From the NCBI RefSeq assembly GCF_003609775.1, contig NZ_AP018050.1, positions 1,280,923-1,344,922 on the forward strand: a DNA stretch of 64,000 bases. Reading direction: 5' to 3'. The DNA is from Prevotella melaninogenica (GTDB lineage Bacteria > Bacteroidota > Bacteroidia > Bacteroidales > Bacteroidaceae). A model generated the notes under the pieces. It did no database searches and was not told the DNA's origin. It worked only from the letters and a program-made list of their open reading frames with translations. Position 1 is the first letter of the stretch. Every line of letters starts with the position of its first letter. The position numbers were made by a program, and so were the translations under genes. Of the stretch, positions 17,256 through 27,307 are shown piece by piece.

Positions 17256-17684
17256 ATGAAAGAATTCAAATATACTATCGACGGCAAGGAATATAAAGTC
17301 GAGATTTGTGAGATTAATGCCGAGAATGTTGCAGAAGTAACTGTCAACGGTGAGCAGTATGCAGTACAGATGGAACAGCCTGCTGAACCTGAGAAGAAGA
17401 AGGTTGAGCTTGGTAAGCCAGCTGCTACTGAGGCAAGTGAGGAGGCTGCTCCTACTGTTGCTATCAACAGTTCTGCTGCTATTAAGGCTCCACTGCCAGG
17501 AACAATCACTTCTGTTGAGGTGACAGTTGGTCAGGAAGTAAAGGCAGGCGATACTGTTGTTGTCCTCGAGGCGATGAAGATGCAGAACAACATCGAAGCT
17601 GAGAAGGATGGCAAGGTGACTGCTATTGCAGTGAAGGTCGGTCAGGCTGTGCTTGAGGACGACCCATTGGTTGTTATTGAATAA
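17256..17684 (+). CDS. Biotin carboxyl carrier protein of acyl-CoA (de)carboxylase
   Basis: The 142-aa protein has an N-terminal beta-rich segment (about 1-45), an Ala/Glu/Pro-rich linker (about 46-72) and a C-terminal biotinyl domain. The domain has the biotinylation motif EAMKM (Lys at about 111) between LPGTITSVEV and GKVTAIAVKVGQ. It carries carboxybiotin to or from the MmdA-type subunit encoded two genes upstream. Length and order match Bacteroidales PccB/MmdA operons. A terminator follows directly, making a three-gene operon. Confidence 0.92.
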   Translation: MKEFKYTIDGKEYKVEICEINAENVAEVTVNGEQYAVQMEQPAEPEKKKVELGKPAATEASEEAAPTVAINSSAAIKAPLPGTITSVEVTVGQEVKAGDTVVVLEAMKMQNNIEAEKDGKVTAIAVKVGQAVLEDDPLVVIE

Positions 17685-17733
17685 TTCTGCTATCAGTTGA
17701 CATTCGTCACTGATGCTATTATCATTTTCTTAA

Positions 17734-17760
17734 GAGGGTGTGTCATTACGACATACCCTC
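17734..17760 (+). terminator. Intrinsic terminator of the acyl-CoA carboxylase operon
   Basis: An 11-bp stem (GAGGGTGTGTC with GACATACCCTC, one G-T pair) and a 5-nt loop are followed by GCTTTTAT. Confidence 0.8.
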
Positions 17761-17977
17761 GCTTTTATGATAATAGTACATTAAATATAGAACATAGAAA
17801 AACACACAATCACATTTCTGTTTCCAAGTACAAAAGAAGATTATCTATTATAAAGTTACACCTTATTAATAAATGACATCATCCCTTACCTTGAAAGACG
17901 AAATGTAATTGTGTGCTTATAAAAACACTAATAAAGACAAAGGATTAATCCTCTGGCTAATACTATATTCTATCTAA

Positions 17978-18322
17978 TTATAGTCGATTGCCTTCCTTAG
18001 GAAAGACAATTGAAGGCTTAAAGGATTTTGCTTCTTCAAAATCCATCAATGCATAAGAGATGATAATTACTTCATCCCCGACTACAACCTTGCGAGCTGC
18101 TGCTCCATTCAAGCAGATACAGCCAGAACCTCTTTCTCCCTTAATAATATAGGTTTCAAAGCGTTCACCATTGTTATTATTTACAATTTGGACCTTCTCG
18201 CCTGCTATCATATTAGCAGCATCCAACAAGTCTTCATCAATGGTAATACTACCCATGTAATGAAGATTTGCCTCTGTGACAGTAGCACAGTGTAACTTAC
18301 TTTTTAATACTTCTATCAGCAT
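17978..18322 (-). CDS. panD: Aspartate 1-decarboxylase
   Basis: The 114-aa pyruvoyl enzyme makes beta-alanine from aspartate for pantothenate synthesis. The self-cleavage site that forms the pyruvoyl group is Gly24-Ser25 in HYMGSITID. Lys9 in [13 protein letters not shown] and the downstream [22 protein letters not shown] motif are also present. The length is slightly under the usual 115-126 aa but complete. It lies 9 bp downstream of panC on the same strand, so the two steps that supply and use beta-alanine are cotranscribed. Confidence 0.96.
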   Translation of the reverse strand: MLIEVLKSKLHCATVTEANLHYMGSITIDEDLLDAANMIAGEKVQIVNNNNGERFETYIIKGERGSGCICLNGAAARKVVVGDEVIIISYALMDFEEAKSFKPSIVFPKEGNRL

Positions 18323-18331
18323 CTTTTCTTA

Positions 18332-19183
18332 TTATCCTCTGTATTTTATGTGGTCAATAAGTCGAATAGGCGTATGGCCACAATAAACTGTAATACAACC
18401 TACAACATACGCTTCCCAAGTATTTACTTCAAGAAGTGTGTTGCCATCAACAATCTCAAAATACTCTACCTCAAGTCCGTCTACCGCATTGATATCAGCA
18501 ATGACTTTCTCTCGTGTTTCAGCAACTGTATGGATCTTAGAGAACGCTACACTTTGACTTAACGCCTCATATATCTTTGGTGCTATAGCACGTTCATCTG
18601 CGGTCAACAGCATATTGCGTGAACTCATAGCCAAACCATCTGCATCACGTATAATTGGACATTCAACTATCGTTATTTCATCCTTCATACCAATAAAGTC
18701 AACAAGACGTTTGATAACAGCAATCTGCTGCCAGTCTTTCTCACCAAAATAGGCTTTATCTGGACGAACAATATAGAATAGTCTACTGACAACTTGGCAA
18801 ACACCATTAAAATGACCAGGACGTTTTGCACCCTCCATCACTGTTGATTGTGGTGGAAACTCGTATTGACGATTATCTGGTTTGGGGTAGACTTCTTCAA
18901 CAGATGGAGCAAAAACATAATCTGCTCCACAAACTTCAATAAGCTTACAATCAGCCTCTAATGTACGAGGATAACGTTCTAAATCTCCCTTATCATTAAA
19001 CTGGGTAGGATTAAGAAAAACAGAAACGACGGTTATATCATTCTCCTTGACGCTTTGTTTTACAAGTGATGCATGACCATCATGCAACGCACCCATCGTA
19101 GGAACCAACCCAATAGTCTTGTTCTCCTTACGATAAGAGAATAGTTCGTTCTGAAGTTCTACAATCTTTTGAATAACTTTCAT
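18332..19183 (-). CDS. panC: Pantothenate synthetase
   Basis: The 283-aa enzyme joins pantoate and beta-alanine with ATP cleavage to AMP and PPi. Visible motifs are [15 protein letters not shown] (nucleotide-binding HxGH-like motif, about residues 27-41), FLNPTQFN, the [13 protein letters not shown] segment and [21 protein letters not shown] (KMSK-like) is about residue 190. The length is normal. It is the first gene of panC-panD and diverges from the glycogen synthase-like gene across a 229-bp region. Confidence 0.96.
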   Translation of the reverse strand: MKVIQKIVELQNELFSYRKENKTIGLVPTMGALHDGHASLVKQSVKENDITVVSVFLNPTQFNDKGDLERYPRTLEADCKLIEVCGADYVFAPSVEEVYPKPDNRQYEFPPQSTVMEGAKRPGHFNGVCQVVSRLFYIVRPDKAYFGEKDWQQIAVIKRLVDFIGMKDEITIVECPIIRDADGLAMSSRNMLLTADERAIAPKIYEALSQSVAFSKIHTVAETREKVIADINAVDGLEVEYFEIVDGNTLLEVNTWEAYVVGCITVYCGHTPIRLIDHIKYRG

Positions 19184-19319
19184 CAGTCACTAAAATTTAA
19201 ATCGCTGCAAAGTAACAACAAAATAATTAAATAGACGAGATTTTAATTAAATAATCTCAACATGCCCTACTTTTTATTTGTTTTCAGTCGAAAGCGAGAG
19301 TTGTCTCATTTTTTTTTCG

Positions 19320-19327
19320 TACCTTTG
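19320..19327 (+). promoter_or_regulatory. Bacteroidota -7 box for the glycogen synthase-like gene
   Basis: TACCTTTG followed by CAG matches TAnnTTTG, 85 nt before the ATG. Confidence 0.6.
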
Positions 19328-19412
19328 CAGAAGATAAGCTACGCCCAGAAAGTACTAACATTCTATGCGTTTGCTTGCTGTAGTTGCAGAAACAAAAATT
19401 CTAACATAAAGA

Positions 19413-20222
19413 ATGGGAAAAAAAGTATTATTTGTTAATCAAGAAATCATGCCGTATGTGCCTGAGACAGAGATGTCTTTCTATGGCTCAGAAATGCCAC
19501 ACATCATGCAAGAAGCTGGATTTGAAATCCGTACATTCATGCCAAGATGGGGAAATATTAATGAACGCAGAGGGCAGTTGCACGAGGTTATTCGCCTTTC
19601 AGGTATGAACTTGATTATAGACGATACAGACCATCCATTGATTATCAAGGTGGCAAGTATTCCGCAGACACGTATACAGGTTTATTTCATTGATAATGAA
19701 GATTATTTCCAGAAGCGTCCTGCAATGACAAAGGACGAACTGGGTAACGACTATCCTGACAATGGCGAGCGTGCTATCTTCTTTGCAAGAGGCGTGCTGG
19801 AAACAGTAAAGAAGCTCAGATGGGCTCCTGACGTGATTCACTGCCAAGGCTGGATGTCTTCAGTTATCCCATTCTATGTTAAAACTGCCTACAAAGATGA
19901 GCCACAGTTTGCTAATTCAAAGGTTGTTACTTCACTCTTTGCAGAACAGCCACAAGATAGCTTAGGAACTAACTTTAAGCATTGTCTTGAATTCCGTGAG
20001 GCAAAAGCCAAATATTTGAAGAACTATAATGATAACTTCGATTTCATGGAATTAGGCAAACTGGCTATCGACTATTCAGATGGTGTCATTGGTACCAGCG
20101 ACAAAGCACATGCAGATCTTATCAACTATGCTAAGTCTAATGATAAGCAGCTTTTGGAACATGCAATCGATGATACTGAACTAAAGGAGAAGTATTCAGA
20201 ATTTTATAATAAACTATTCTGA
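19413..20222 (+). CDS. Glycogen/starch synthase N-terminal-domain protein (half-length GT5)
   Basis: The 269-aa protein matches the N-terminal starch synthase catalytic domain of GT5 glycosyltransferases. The opening KKVLFVNQEIMPYVPETEMS replaces the usual KxGGL motif, and DVIHCQGWMSSVIPFYVKT corresponds to the HxHDWH-type motif. The C-terminal GT-B half, which binds the ADP-glucose donor, is absent; the gene ends with a normal stop and no downstream remnant. Such short forms next to a DUF4270 gene are, to my knowledge, common in Bacteroidales. It may be catalytically inactive or act with a partner. Confidence 0.8.
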   Translation: MGKKVLFVNQEIMPYVPETEMSFYGSEMPHIMQEAGFEIRTFMPRWGNINERRGQLHEVIRLSGMNLIIDDTDHPLIIKVASIPQTRIQVYFIDNEDYFQKRPAMTKDELGNDYPDNGERAIFFARGVLETVKKLRWAPDVIHCQGWMSSVIPFYVKTAYKDEPQFANSKVVTSLFAEQPQDSLGTNFKHCLEFREAKAKYLKNYNDNFDFMELGKLAIDYSDGVIGTSDKAHADLINYAKSNDKQLLEHAIDDTELKEKYSEFYNKLF

Positions 20223-20255
20223 TATTCTTACATTCATACAATTAAGAAATTCTAA

Positions 20256-21701
20256 ATGAGAAGGAAATTCATTGCAGCTTGTATGCTTGCAGCTTGTATC
20301 GGAATGGTATCATGTGATGATACTACAGATACCCTTGGAGGCTCACTTATTGATAATGGCGACAAACTTTCTATAAAGGCAGACACCTTCAGCGTAGCTT
20401 CTGAGACAATGGTTGCTGGCAGTGTTATTGCACGTTCAGCAACTGGATACTTGGGCAGAATGATTGACCCTGAAACAAACACAACGGTTACAGGTAATCT
20501 TATGTCACAGTTCCATGTGCTTAGTAATTTTGAGTTGCCAGCAAAGGACTCTATCATGAGTCGTGATGCAAACAATGAGATTATTGCTGATTCATGTGAT
20601 ATAAGACTGTATTACAGCACATACTACGGTGATTCACTTAGCCAGATGAAGCTGACAGCATACGAACTTTCTAAGCCTGTTGAGGAAGGTGTGACATATT
20701 ACTCTAACTTCGATCCAGAAGCACAAGGCTATATCCGACCTGCTGCACAGGGTGGTATTGCGGAGAAACGTTCATTCACACTGACAGACTATACAGAGGC
20801 TGACAGTATCAGAAATAGAAGAAACTATAATCGTAATATCATTGTTCGCTTGAACAATCAGTACAAGGACAAGAGTGGTGTTACATATAACAACTACGGA
20901 ACTTACCTGCTCCGCAAGTATCAGCAGAACCCTGCTGCATTCCGTAACCCTTATCGTTTCTTGCATGAAATCTGCCCAGGCTTCTATTTTAAGATAGATG
21001 GTGGTTCTGGTTCAATGGCACATATACAGGTTGCTCAGTTGAATATCTACTTCAAGAACAAGCAGAATGGTAAGGTATCAGAGATATCAACCAACTTTGT
21101 AAGTACAGAAGAGGTTCTTCAGTTGACAAACTTCTCTAACGATAACACAAAGTTACAGCAGTTAGCCAGTGAGTCTGGTCACACTTATCTCAAGACGCCA
21201 GCTGGTTTGTTCACAAAGTTGACGCTCCCTGTATCTGACATTATGGCAGGACATACAAACGATTCTATCAACTCAGCTAAGGTTGTACTCTACCGAGAGA
21301 ACAATAGCACAACATCTGACTATCAGTTTGGAATACCACAGAATGTCGTTATGGTAGCTGCAGATAGCCTACAATCGTTCTTTGCGAACAATCGTCTACC
21401 AGATAACAAGACTTCATTCTTGGCAAGTTACAACAAGACAACGAATGGCTATGTATTCAACAATATCTCGGGAATTATCAACCTCTTCTCACGCAACACA
21501 TCAATGCCTGCATGGGGTAAGGTTGTAATAGTGCCAGTTGAATTGCAGACTGTAACACAAGGTTCAGGTAGTAGCCAGAAAACGATAATTACTAAGGTTT
21601 CTCACGACATGGGACTCTCAAGCACAAAGTTATTGGGTAACACGCCAACTGGTAAGAATATTCAAATTTCGATAATATACGGTAAGTTCAATGGCAGATA
21701 A
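20256..21701 (+). CDS. DUF4270 domain lipoprotein
   Basis: The 481-aa protein has a lipoprotein signal (MRRKFIAACMLAACIGMVSC, Cys20) followed by DDTTDTLGGSLIDNGD. The rest fits the DUF4270 family: a beta-rich extracytoplasmic domain with the conserved opening SVASETMVAGSVIARSATGY and GRMIDPETN. Function is unknown. It lies 33 bp after the half-length GT5 gene and overlaps the following 43-aa gene by 11 bp, so the three are probably one transcript. Export to the outer membrane or surface is inferred from the lipobox. Confidence 0.85.
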   Translation: MRRKFIAACMLAACIGMVSCDDTTDTLGGSLIDNGDKLSIKADTFSVASETMVAGSVIARSATGYLGRMIDPETNTTVTGNLMSQFHVLSNFELPAKDSIMSRDANNEIIADSCDIRLYYSTYYGDSLSQMKLTAYELSKPVEEGVTYYSNFDPEAQGYIRPAAQGGIAEKRSFTLTDYTEADSIRNRRNYNRNIIVRLNNQYKDKSGVTYNNYGTYLLRKYQQNPAAFRNPYRFLHEICPGFYFKIDGGSGSMAHIQVAQLNIYFKNKQNGKVSEISTNFVSTEEVLQLTNFSNDNTKLQQLASESGHTYLKTPAGLFTKLTLPVSDIMAGHTNDSINSAKVVLYRENNSTTSDYQFGIPQNVVMVAADSLQSFFANNRLPDNKTSFLASYNKTTNGYVFNNISGIINLFSRNTSMPAWGKVVIVPVELQTVTQGSGSSQKTIITKVSHDMGLSSTKLLGNTPTGKNIQISIIYGKFNGR

Positions 21702-21822
21702 CTTCTTAGAACGTCATCGTGAGGAATATGAGCAGCGCAAAGCGGCTTGGCTTCGCAAGAAAAAGCACTTAGGACAACAGCCCAAAGCAAGACTTCAGAA
21801 GCCTGACGACGAAGCACTGTAA
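21691..21822 (+). CDS. Small basic conserved protein (43 aa)
   Basis: The ATG overlaps the end of the DUF4270 gene by 11 bp. The product opens MADNFLERHREEYEQRKAAW, followed by LRKKKHLG, and is a highly charged helical protein ending in DDEAL. A terminator follows 15 bp later. I believe similar ~45-residue proteins occur at this position in other Bacteroidales, sometimes mislabelled dehydrogenase, but no function is known. The translational coupling and the tight terminator support a real gene. Confidence 0.65.
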   Translation: MADNFLERHREEYEQRKAAWLRKKKHLGQQPKARLQKPDDEAL

Positions 21823-21837
21823 TAGAATATAAAATAT

Positions 21838-21874
21838 AGAATCGGACTTACAACACTCATGTACGTCCGATTCT
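21838..21874 (+). terminator. Intrinsic terminator after the DUF4270 operon
   Basis: A 10-bp perfect stem (AGAATCGGAC with GTCCGATTCT) is followed by TTGTTTTT. Confidence 0.85.
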
Positions 21875-21917
21875 TTGTTTTTGGCACACCTTTTGTTTAT
21901 ACAATCCTACTAATACA

Positions 21918-21930
21918 GGACATATTGTCC
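21918..21930 (+). promoter_or_regulatory. Short inverted repeat upstream of clpC (possible operator)
   Basis: GGACATATTGTCC has 5-bp arms and lies 33 bp before the clpC start. No standard -7 box was found nearby. An operator role is speculative. Confidence 0.25.
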
Positions 21931-21963
21931 ACAGATACAAGTAAAGAAAAGAAAGGTTAGGAT

Positions 21964-24507
21964 ATGATGAATCAATTCTCCCCAAAGGTTTCTGAAATAC
22001 TTTCATTCAGCAGAGAGGAAGCAGAACGACTGACAAGTGCGTCGGTTGCTCCTGAGCATATCATGCTCGCCATTCTGAGAGAGAAGTCAGGACCAGTATG
22101 GGAACTATTCAACCAATGGAAGGTTGATATAGACAATATAAAGAAAGAAATTGAAAGAAGACTTCAGGAGGAAACAATTGACCCAACTACTTATGTGCCT
22201 GATATGCTTTTAAACGAGCAGGCAAATAACATATTGAAATTAGCTGTACTTGAGGCTCGTATTCAGCATGCACAGACAGTGGATATTCTTCATCTCTTCC
22301 TTGCTATATTGCACGATTCTTCTAACAATGGTGCAAAGCAAATAATGGAAGAAAGTGGATTCAATTATAACAACGCAATATCGATGTTACAGAAACGCGC
22401 AAACCAACCAAAGAATGGTATAGGAATGGCTGACGAAGAAGAAATGGATGATGATATGATGTCATCTTCATCGTCTGAAGGCAGCAATAATGCCAAGACA
22501 ACACAGGCTTCTCGTACAAAATCTAAGACACCAGTGCTCGATAGTTTCGGTACTGACCTTACTCAAGCAGCTGCCGAGGGAAAACTCGATCCTGTTGTAG
22601 GTAGAGAGAAAGAGATTATGCGTGTCAGTGAGATTCTTGGTAGAAGAAAGAAAAATAACCCTATTCTCATTGGCGAACCAGGTGTTGGTAAGAGTGCTAT
22701 TGTTGAGGGCTTGGCACAACTTATCGTAAAACATCTCACCTCTCCGATTCTCTTTGATAAACGTGTTATCACACTTGACTTAACTGCTGTCGTGGCTGGT
22801 ACCAAGTATCGCGGTCAGTTTGAGGAGCGCATCCGTGCATTGATCAAGGAAATCGAACAGAATCCTGACATCATTGTCTTCATTGATGAGATTCACACAC
22901 TTATCGGAGCAGGTTCTTCACCAGGCTCAATGGATGCTGCTAATATCCTCAAACCAGCTTTGGCAAGAGGTACTATACAGTGCATCGGTGCAACAACACT
23001 TGACGAATATCGTAAGTCTATTGAGAAGGATGGTGCCTTAGAGCGTCGTTTCCAAAAGGTACAGGTTGAACCAACAACAGTTGAAGAGACATTGCAGATT
23101 CTTGAGAATATCAAAGACCGCTACGAAGTACATCATCATGTAAGTTATACAGAGGATGCACTGAAGGCTTGTGTGAAGTATGCTGACAGATATATTACTG
23201 ATCGTTTCTTCCCAGATAAGGCAATAGACATCATCGACGAAGCTGGTTCTCGTATTCACTTGCAGCACGTGAAGGTACCACAATCTATCCTCGACATTCA
23301 GAAAGAGATAGAAATAACACAAGAGAAGAAGCAGACAGCAGTAAAGAATCAGAACTTTGAGCTGGCTGCAAGCTTTCGCGATAAACAGACGGAGTTGGAA
23401 CAGACACTGAAAGAAGAGCAAGAAAAGTGGCAAAATGGTGATACCGAAGATAAGGTTGAAATCAATGAAGAAGCCATTGCTGACGTTGTTTCTATGATGA
23501 CAGGCGTACCTGTTCAGCGTATGCAAGAGGCAGAAGGCGTTAGACTAAAGAACATGGATGCTGAACTCAAGCAGGTTGTTATCGCACAGGACGCAGCTAT
23601 CGACAAGATGGTAAAGGCTATTCAGCGTAACCGTGTAGGTCTGAAAGATCCTAACCACCCTATTGGTGCATTTATGTTCTTAGGTCCTACGGGTGTGGGT
23701 AAGACTTATCTTGCCAAGCGACTGGCAGAGATGATGTTTGGCTCTTCGGACGCTTTGATTCGAGTAGACATGAGCGAATACACAGAGAGTTTCAACACTT
23801 CTCGCCTTGTTGGTGCGCCTCCAGGATACGTTGGCTATGATGAAGGTGGACAGTTGACAGAGAAAGTGCGCCGCCATCCCTACTCTATTGTCTTACTTGA
23901 TGAGATAGAGAAGGCACACGGCAATGTGTTCAATATGCTTTTACAAGTACTTGATGAAGGTCGATTAACTGATGGAAACGGTCGTTTGATAGACTTCCGC
24001 AACACGGTAATCATCATGACTTCAAATGCAGGTACACGTCAATTGAAAGAATTTGGACAGGGTGTTGGCTTCAAAGCAACCAATCTGAACGGACTTTCAC
24101 AGAACGAAGGCGACAAGGAACGTGCTCGTGCTATCATTCAGAAGAGTCTTAGCAAGCAGTTCGCACCAGAGTTTCTCAACCGTTTGGACGAGATTATCAC
24201 CTTCGACCAACTTGACCTCGAGGCTATCAAAAAGATTATCAACATTGAACTCAAGGGCTTGTTCAAGCGTGTGCATGAACTGGGCTACGAGATGGAGATA
24301 ACAGATGAAGCCAAAGAGTTTGTTGCAAGCAAGGGATATGATGTACAATTTGGTGCTCGCCCATTGAAGCGTGCTATCCAAAATCATATTGAGGATGGAC
24401 TGAGCGAACTGATTCTCTCTGGCGAAATCAAGGTTGGTGACACTATCAAAGTATCAAAAGAGAATGATAGTGAGAAACTAAAGTTTGATGTTGTATCAGC
24501 TGAATAA
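21964..24507 (+). CDS. clpC: ATP-dependent Clp protease ATP-binding subunit ClpC
   Basis: The 847-aa Hsp100 unfoldase has a Clp_N double repeat (about 1-150), AAA+ domain 1 with Walker A GEPGVGKS (about 238-245) and Walker B VFIDEIH (about 303), a UVR-like coiled middle segment (about 430-475), and AAA+ domain 2 with GPTGVGKT (about 573) and LLDEIEKAH (about 641). A QGVGF tripeptide-type loop near residue 700 matches the ClpP-docking loop, so it should feed ClpP; no clpP is in the window. The middle segment is short, fitting ClpC rather than ClpB. A second Met follows the first, so the exact start is uncertain by one codon. Confidence 0.93.
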   Translation: MMNQFSPKVSEILSFSREEAERLTSASVAPEHIMLAILREKSGPVWELFNQWKVDIDNIKKEIERRLQEETIDPTTYVPDMLLNEQANNILKLAVLEARIQHAQTVDILHLFLAILHDSSNNGAKQIMEESGFNYNNAISMLQKRANQPKNGIGMADEEEMDDDMMSSSSSEGSNNAKTTQASRTKSKTPVLDSFGTDLTQAAAEGKLDPVVGREKEIMRVSEILGRRKKNNPILIGEPGVGKSAIVEGLAQLIVKHLTSPILFDKRVITLDLTAVVAGTKYRGQFEERIRALIKEIEQNPDIIVFIDEIHTLIGAGSSPGSMDAANILKPALARGTIQCIGATTLDEYRKSIEKDGALERRFQKVQVEPTTVEETLQILENIKDRYEVHHHVSYTEDALKACVKYADRYITDRFFPDKAIDIIDEAGSRIHLQHVKVPQSILDIQKEIEITQEKKQTAVKNQNFELAASFRDKQTELEQTLKEEQEKWQNGDTEDKVEINEEAIADVVSMMTGVPVQRMQEAEGVRLKNMDAELKQVVIAQDAAIDKMVKAIQRNRVGLKDPNHPIGAFMFLGPTGVGKTYLAKRLAEMMFGSSDALIRVDMSEYTESFNTSRLVGAPPGYVGYDEGGQLTEKVRRHPYSIVLLDEIEKAHGNVFNMLLQVLDEGRLTDGNGRLIDFRNTVIIMTSNAGTRQLKEFGQGVGFKATNLNGLSQNEGDKERARAIIQKSLSKQFAPEFLNRLDEIITFDQLDLEAIKKIINIELKGLFKRVHELGYEMEITDEAKEFVASKGYDVQFGARPLKRAIQNHIEDGLSELILSGEIKVGDTIKVSKENDSEKLKFDVVSAE

Positions 24508-24571
24508 AATCTAAGGGAAGGAATAAACATCTCTTACCCTTACCAAATTTGTAATATAAAAGTCATCTTTA

Positions 24572-24681
24572 AAGAATAAACAAATGCTTAGTTGCATTCC
24601 AATTAAGCCTTAATTGAGCTTCAAAAGATGCTTAATTAAAGCCTAAAAGGTGCTTAGTTAGACTCAAACTAAGCACCTTTT
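24572..24681 (-). repeat. Family-1 22-nt modular palindrome array, copy C
   Basis: Read on the minus strand, five 22-nt units start at 24681, 24659, 24637, 24615 and 24593, with a GTTATAGAA box 18 nt before unit 1. Units 1 and 2 are inverted copies of each other, giving a 15-bp perfect stem (AAAAGGTGCTTAGTT) with a 7-nt loop. Confidence 0.9.
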
Positions 24682-24896
24682 CTTTTACAGTTCTATAACA
24701 CATTGATACCTTGAAAGTAACAAAAGAAACAAAATTGGCTCTTGAAGAAGGAAAAACTTATAGAAAAGACAAATATTTTGTAACAACATTTCACAACTCT
24801 ATCTAAAAACTTCCAAACTCCATTATCATACAAAACAGACGATTAAAAGTAAAAAGCACTATCCATAAAAATGTATATAAAGAAGGTGTATATAAC

Positions 24897-24942
24897 AAAA
24901 ATAGGAGTTCCCATAAATAAACATTATGGAAACTCCTATTTT
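24897..24942. terminator. Bidirectional terminator between clpC and the phosphohexomutase gene
   Basis: A 19-bp stem with one mismatch (AAAATAGGAGTTCCCATAA with its complement) encloses an 8-nt loop and has T-runs on both strands. Confidence 0.85.
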
Positions 24943-24995
24943 AATTTATAATGCTAAGCCCTTACAAATTATTTTCAAGAGCTAAGAACAATCAT

Positions 24996-26741
24996 TTATA
25001 AGCCCAAGCTCTTCTTAATAGCCTCAATCTTTGCACCTACACGCTGCTCGCAAGCAGGGAAGTCAGAAGCAGAGTTCATTGTGTCCTTAATCTCAAGATA
25101 GAACTTAATCTTTGGTTCAGTACCTGATGGGCGAACGCTCACCTTAGTACCATCAGTGCAGAACCACTGGAGAACATTGCTTGTGTCAGGCATATCCATC
25201 TTCTCCTTAGAACCATCAGCCTTTGTAATCTCAAGACTCTGGAAGTCCTTATAAACATCGATTACACTACCACCAAGTTCCTTAGGAGGATTAGAACGGA
25301 AGTTCTTCATCATCTGCTGAATCTCATCAGCACCGCTCTTACCAGGACGCTCAACATTAATTGTGAACTCATGGCTGTAACCATACTCCATATAGATATC
25401 CATAAGAATGTCATACAATGTCTTGCCATGATCCTTTGCGTATGCACAAATCTCAGCCAACAAAGTACAAGCACTCACAGCATCCTTATCACGTACGAAG
25501 TCTTCTGCAAGGAAACCATAGCTTTCCTCACCACCACCGATGTACTGCTGCTTGCCCTCAGAAAGAGCAATCTCACGTGCAATCCACTTGAAACCAGTGT
25601 AACAATCACGCATTTCAACGTTCTGCTTCTCGGCAATCTTACGGATAACCTCTGTTGTAACAATAGTCTTTACAATAAAGTCTGTTGGCTTCATCTTGCC
25701 TACAGCCTGACGATTAGTAATGATATACCACAAGAAGAGCAGACAAGTCTGGTTACCATTAATCAGTACCCACTCGCCATCGCTGTTCTTACAAGCCATA
25801 CCTACACGGTCAGCATCTGGGTCAGAAGCCATCAAGATGTCAGCATCAAGTGCCTTTGCATCACGTAAACCGAGTGTCAAAGCCTCAGCAATCTCTGGGT
25901 TTGGACGGTCAACAGTTGGGAAGTTGCCATCTTTAACCATCTGCTCTTCTACACAATGAACATTGTCAAAGCCCCAAGAAGCCAATGCACGTGGAATCAT
26001 TACACGACCAGCACCATGCAGAGGAGTATAGACAATCTTAAGGTCGTGCTGATTCTTGATAACCTGTGGGTCAATGCTAATAGTCTTTACCTGCTCAAGA
26101 TAAACCTTATCAATCTCCTCACCAATAATCTCAATCAGCTGATTGTTGCCTTCAAACTTAACGTCCTCTACCTTAACCTTGTTTACTTCGTTGATAATAC
26201 CCTTGTCATGTGGCGCAAGTACCTGTGCTCCATCATCCCAATAAGCCTTGTAACCATTGTATTCACGTGGGTTATGACTTGCAGTAATGTTCACACCTGC
26301 CTGTGCCTTCAAATGACGAATAGCAAAAGAACACTCTGGTGTAGGGCGAAGATCATCGAAAAGATAAACCTTAATGCCATTAGCTGAGAAGATATTAGCT
26401 ACGGTCTCAGCAAAGAGACGTGAATTGTTACGGCAGTCGTGGCAAACAACAACGCTAATCTGCTCCTTATCCTTGAAGCTAATCTTCAGATAATTAGCAA
26501 AGCCCTGAGTAGCCATACCAACCGTGTAGACATTCATACGGTTAGAGCCAGCGCCCATAATACCACGAAGTCCACCTGTACCGAACTCTAAATCTTTATA
26601 GAAACATTCAATAAGGTCTGCCTTATCCTCATTGTTAATCATAGCCTCAACGGCAGAACGAGTCTCTTCATCAAAAGCAGGAGACAGCCACTGTCTTGCT
26701 TTATCTTCGCATTGTGCGATGAGTGTTTGGTTATTGCTCAT
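24996..26741 (-). CDS. Phospho-sugar mutase (phosphoglucomutase/phosphomannomutase)
   Basis: The 581-aa alpha-D-phosphohexomutase interconverts hexose 1- and 6-phosphates. The phosphoserine loop TASHNP has its catalytic Ser at 155. The metal loop is DPDADRVG (about 305-312), the sugar-recognition loop is GGGEESYGF (about 405-413), and the phosphate-binding RPSGTEPKIKF is near the C terminus. The length of about 580 aa matches the PgmB2-like Bacteroidota group. Substrate (glucose or mannose) cannot be decided from sequence. It has its own -7 box and faces the DUF4491 gene across a divergent promoter region. Confidence 0.93.
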   Translation of the reverse strand: MSNNQTLIAQCEDKARQWLSPAFDEETRSAVEAMINNEDKADLIECFYKDLEFGTGGLRGIMGAGSNRMNVYTVGMATQGFANYLKISFKDKEQISVVVCHDCRNNSRLFAETVANIFSANGIKVYLFDDLRPTPECSFAIRHLKAQAGVNITASHNPREYNGYKAYWDDGAQVLAPHDKGIINEVNKVKVEDVKFEGNNQLIEIIGEEIDKVYLEQVKTISIDPQVIKNQHDLKIVYTPLHGAGRVMIPRALASWGFDNVHCVEEQMVKDGNFPTVDRPNPEIAEALTLGLRDAKALDADILMASDPDADRVGMACKNSDGEWVLINGNQTCLLFLWYIITNRQAVGKMKPTDFIVKTIVTTEVIRKIAEKQNVEMRDCYTGFKWIAREIALSEGKQQYIGGGEESYGFLAEDFVRDKDAVSACTLLAEICAYAKDHGKTLYDILMDIYMEYGYSHEFTINVERPGKSGADEIQQMMKNFRSNPPKELGGSVIDVYKDFQSLEITKADGSKEKMDMPDTSNVLQWFCTDGTKVSVRPSGTEPKIKFYLEIKDTMNSASDFPACEQRVGAKIEAIKKSLGL

Positions 26742-26776
26742 AATTTAAGTGTTTTCTTTTTTACGACTTGTATTTG

Positions 26777-26784
26777 CAAATGTA
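26777..26784 (-). promoter_or_regulatory. Bacteroidota -7 box for the phosphohexomutase gene
   Basis: The minus strand reads TACATTTG followed by CA, about 36 nt before the start codon. Confidence 0.65.
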
Positions 26785-26828
26785 CTCAATAATTCTGAGA
26801 AAGTCACTTGCAAGTAGAGTTTTTTTTG

Positions 26829-26836
26829 TATTTTTG
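26829..26836 (+). promoter_or_regulatory. Bacteroidota -7 box for the DUF4491 gene
   Basis: TATTTTTG followed by CAG matches TAnnTTTG, with a leader of about 87 nt. Confidence 0.6.
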
Positions 26837-26929
26837 CAGCTATATAAACTGAGTTTTTGCTAAGAACAATACGTTCTAAAGCATATTTCTCAATATAAGA
26901 ATTATATTTAATATTGAAACTTAACATTA

Positions 26930-27280
26930 ATGGAATTGAATTTTGAAGGTATACTCCTCGCAGTATGTACGTTTTTAATCATTGGACTTTGTCATCCACT
27001 CGTTATAAAAACAGAGTATTATTTCGGTACAAAACCTTGGTGGATATGGCTCATAGCGGGTATTGCTTGCTGTGTAGCAGCCTTGTTTGTAGAAAGTATT
27101 TTCTGGTCAGCCGTACTCGGTGTTCTCGGAGCTTCATTCCTTTGGGGCATTGGTGAACTTATCTCACAGGAGAAACGTGTCCTAAAAGGCTGGTTCCCTA
27201 TGAATCCTAAACGTAAGGAACACTACGAGAAACTCAGCAAAGACAAGCCTGTTTGCCCTACTTGTAAGGATAAGAAATAA
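26930..27280 (+). CDS. DUF4491 family membrane protein
   Basis: The 116-aa protein has three predicted membrane helices (about 6-24, 36-54 and 57-77), with HPLVIKTEYYFG between the first two and WGIGELISQEKRVLKGWFP after the third. This is the DUF4491 pattern found in gut and oral Bacteroidota. The cytoplasmic tail ends with a CPTCK pair. The function is unknown. It is a single-gene unit with its own promoter and a terminator downstream. Confidence 0.85.
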   Translation: MELNFEGILLAVCTFLIIGLCHPLVIKTEYYFGTKPWWIWLIAGIACCVAALFVESIFWSAVLGVLGASFLWGIGELISQEKRVLKGWFPMNPKRKEHYEKLSKDKPVCPTCKDKK

Positions 27281-27307
27281 AGACTTTCAAGCATCTTCAA
27301 CCATTGT

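Larger units (their letters stand above)
24508..24995. other. Convergent intergenic region after clpC
   Basis: No gene was seen. It contains the family-1 array copy C (24572-24681) and a bidirectional terminator (24897-24942), with A+T-rich sequence between them. Confidence 0.7.

Noticed and set aside
21918..21930. CtsR- or HrcA-type heat-shock operator upstream of clpC
   Set aside because: The 5-bp arms do not match the known CtsR heptad repeats or the CIRCE element; listed only as a weak inverted repeat.
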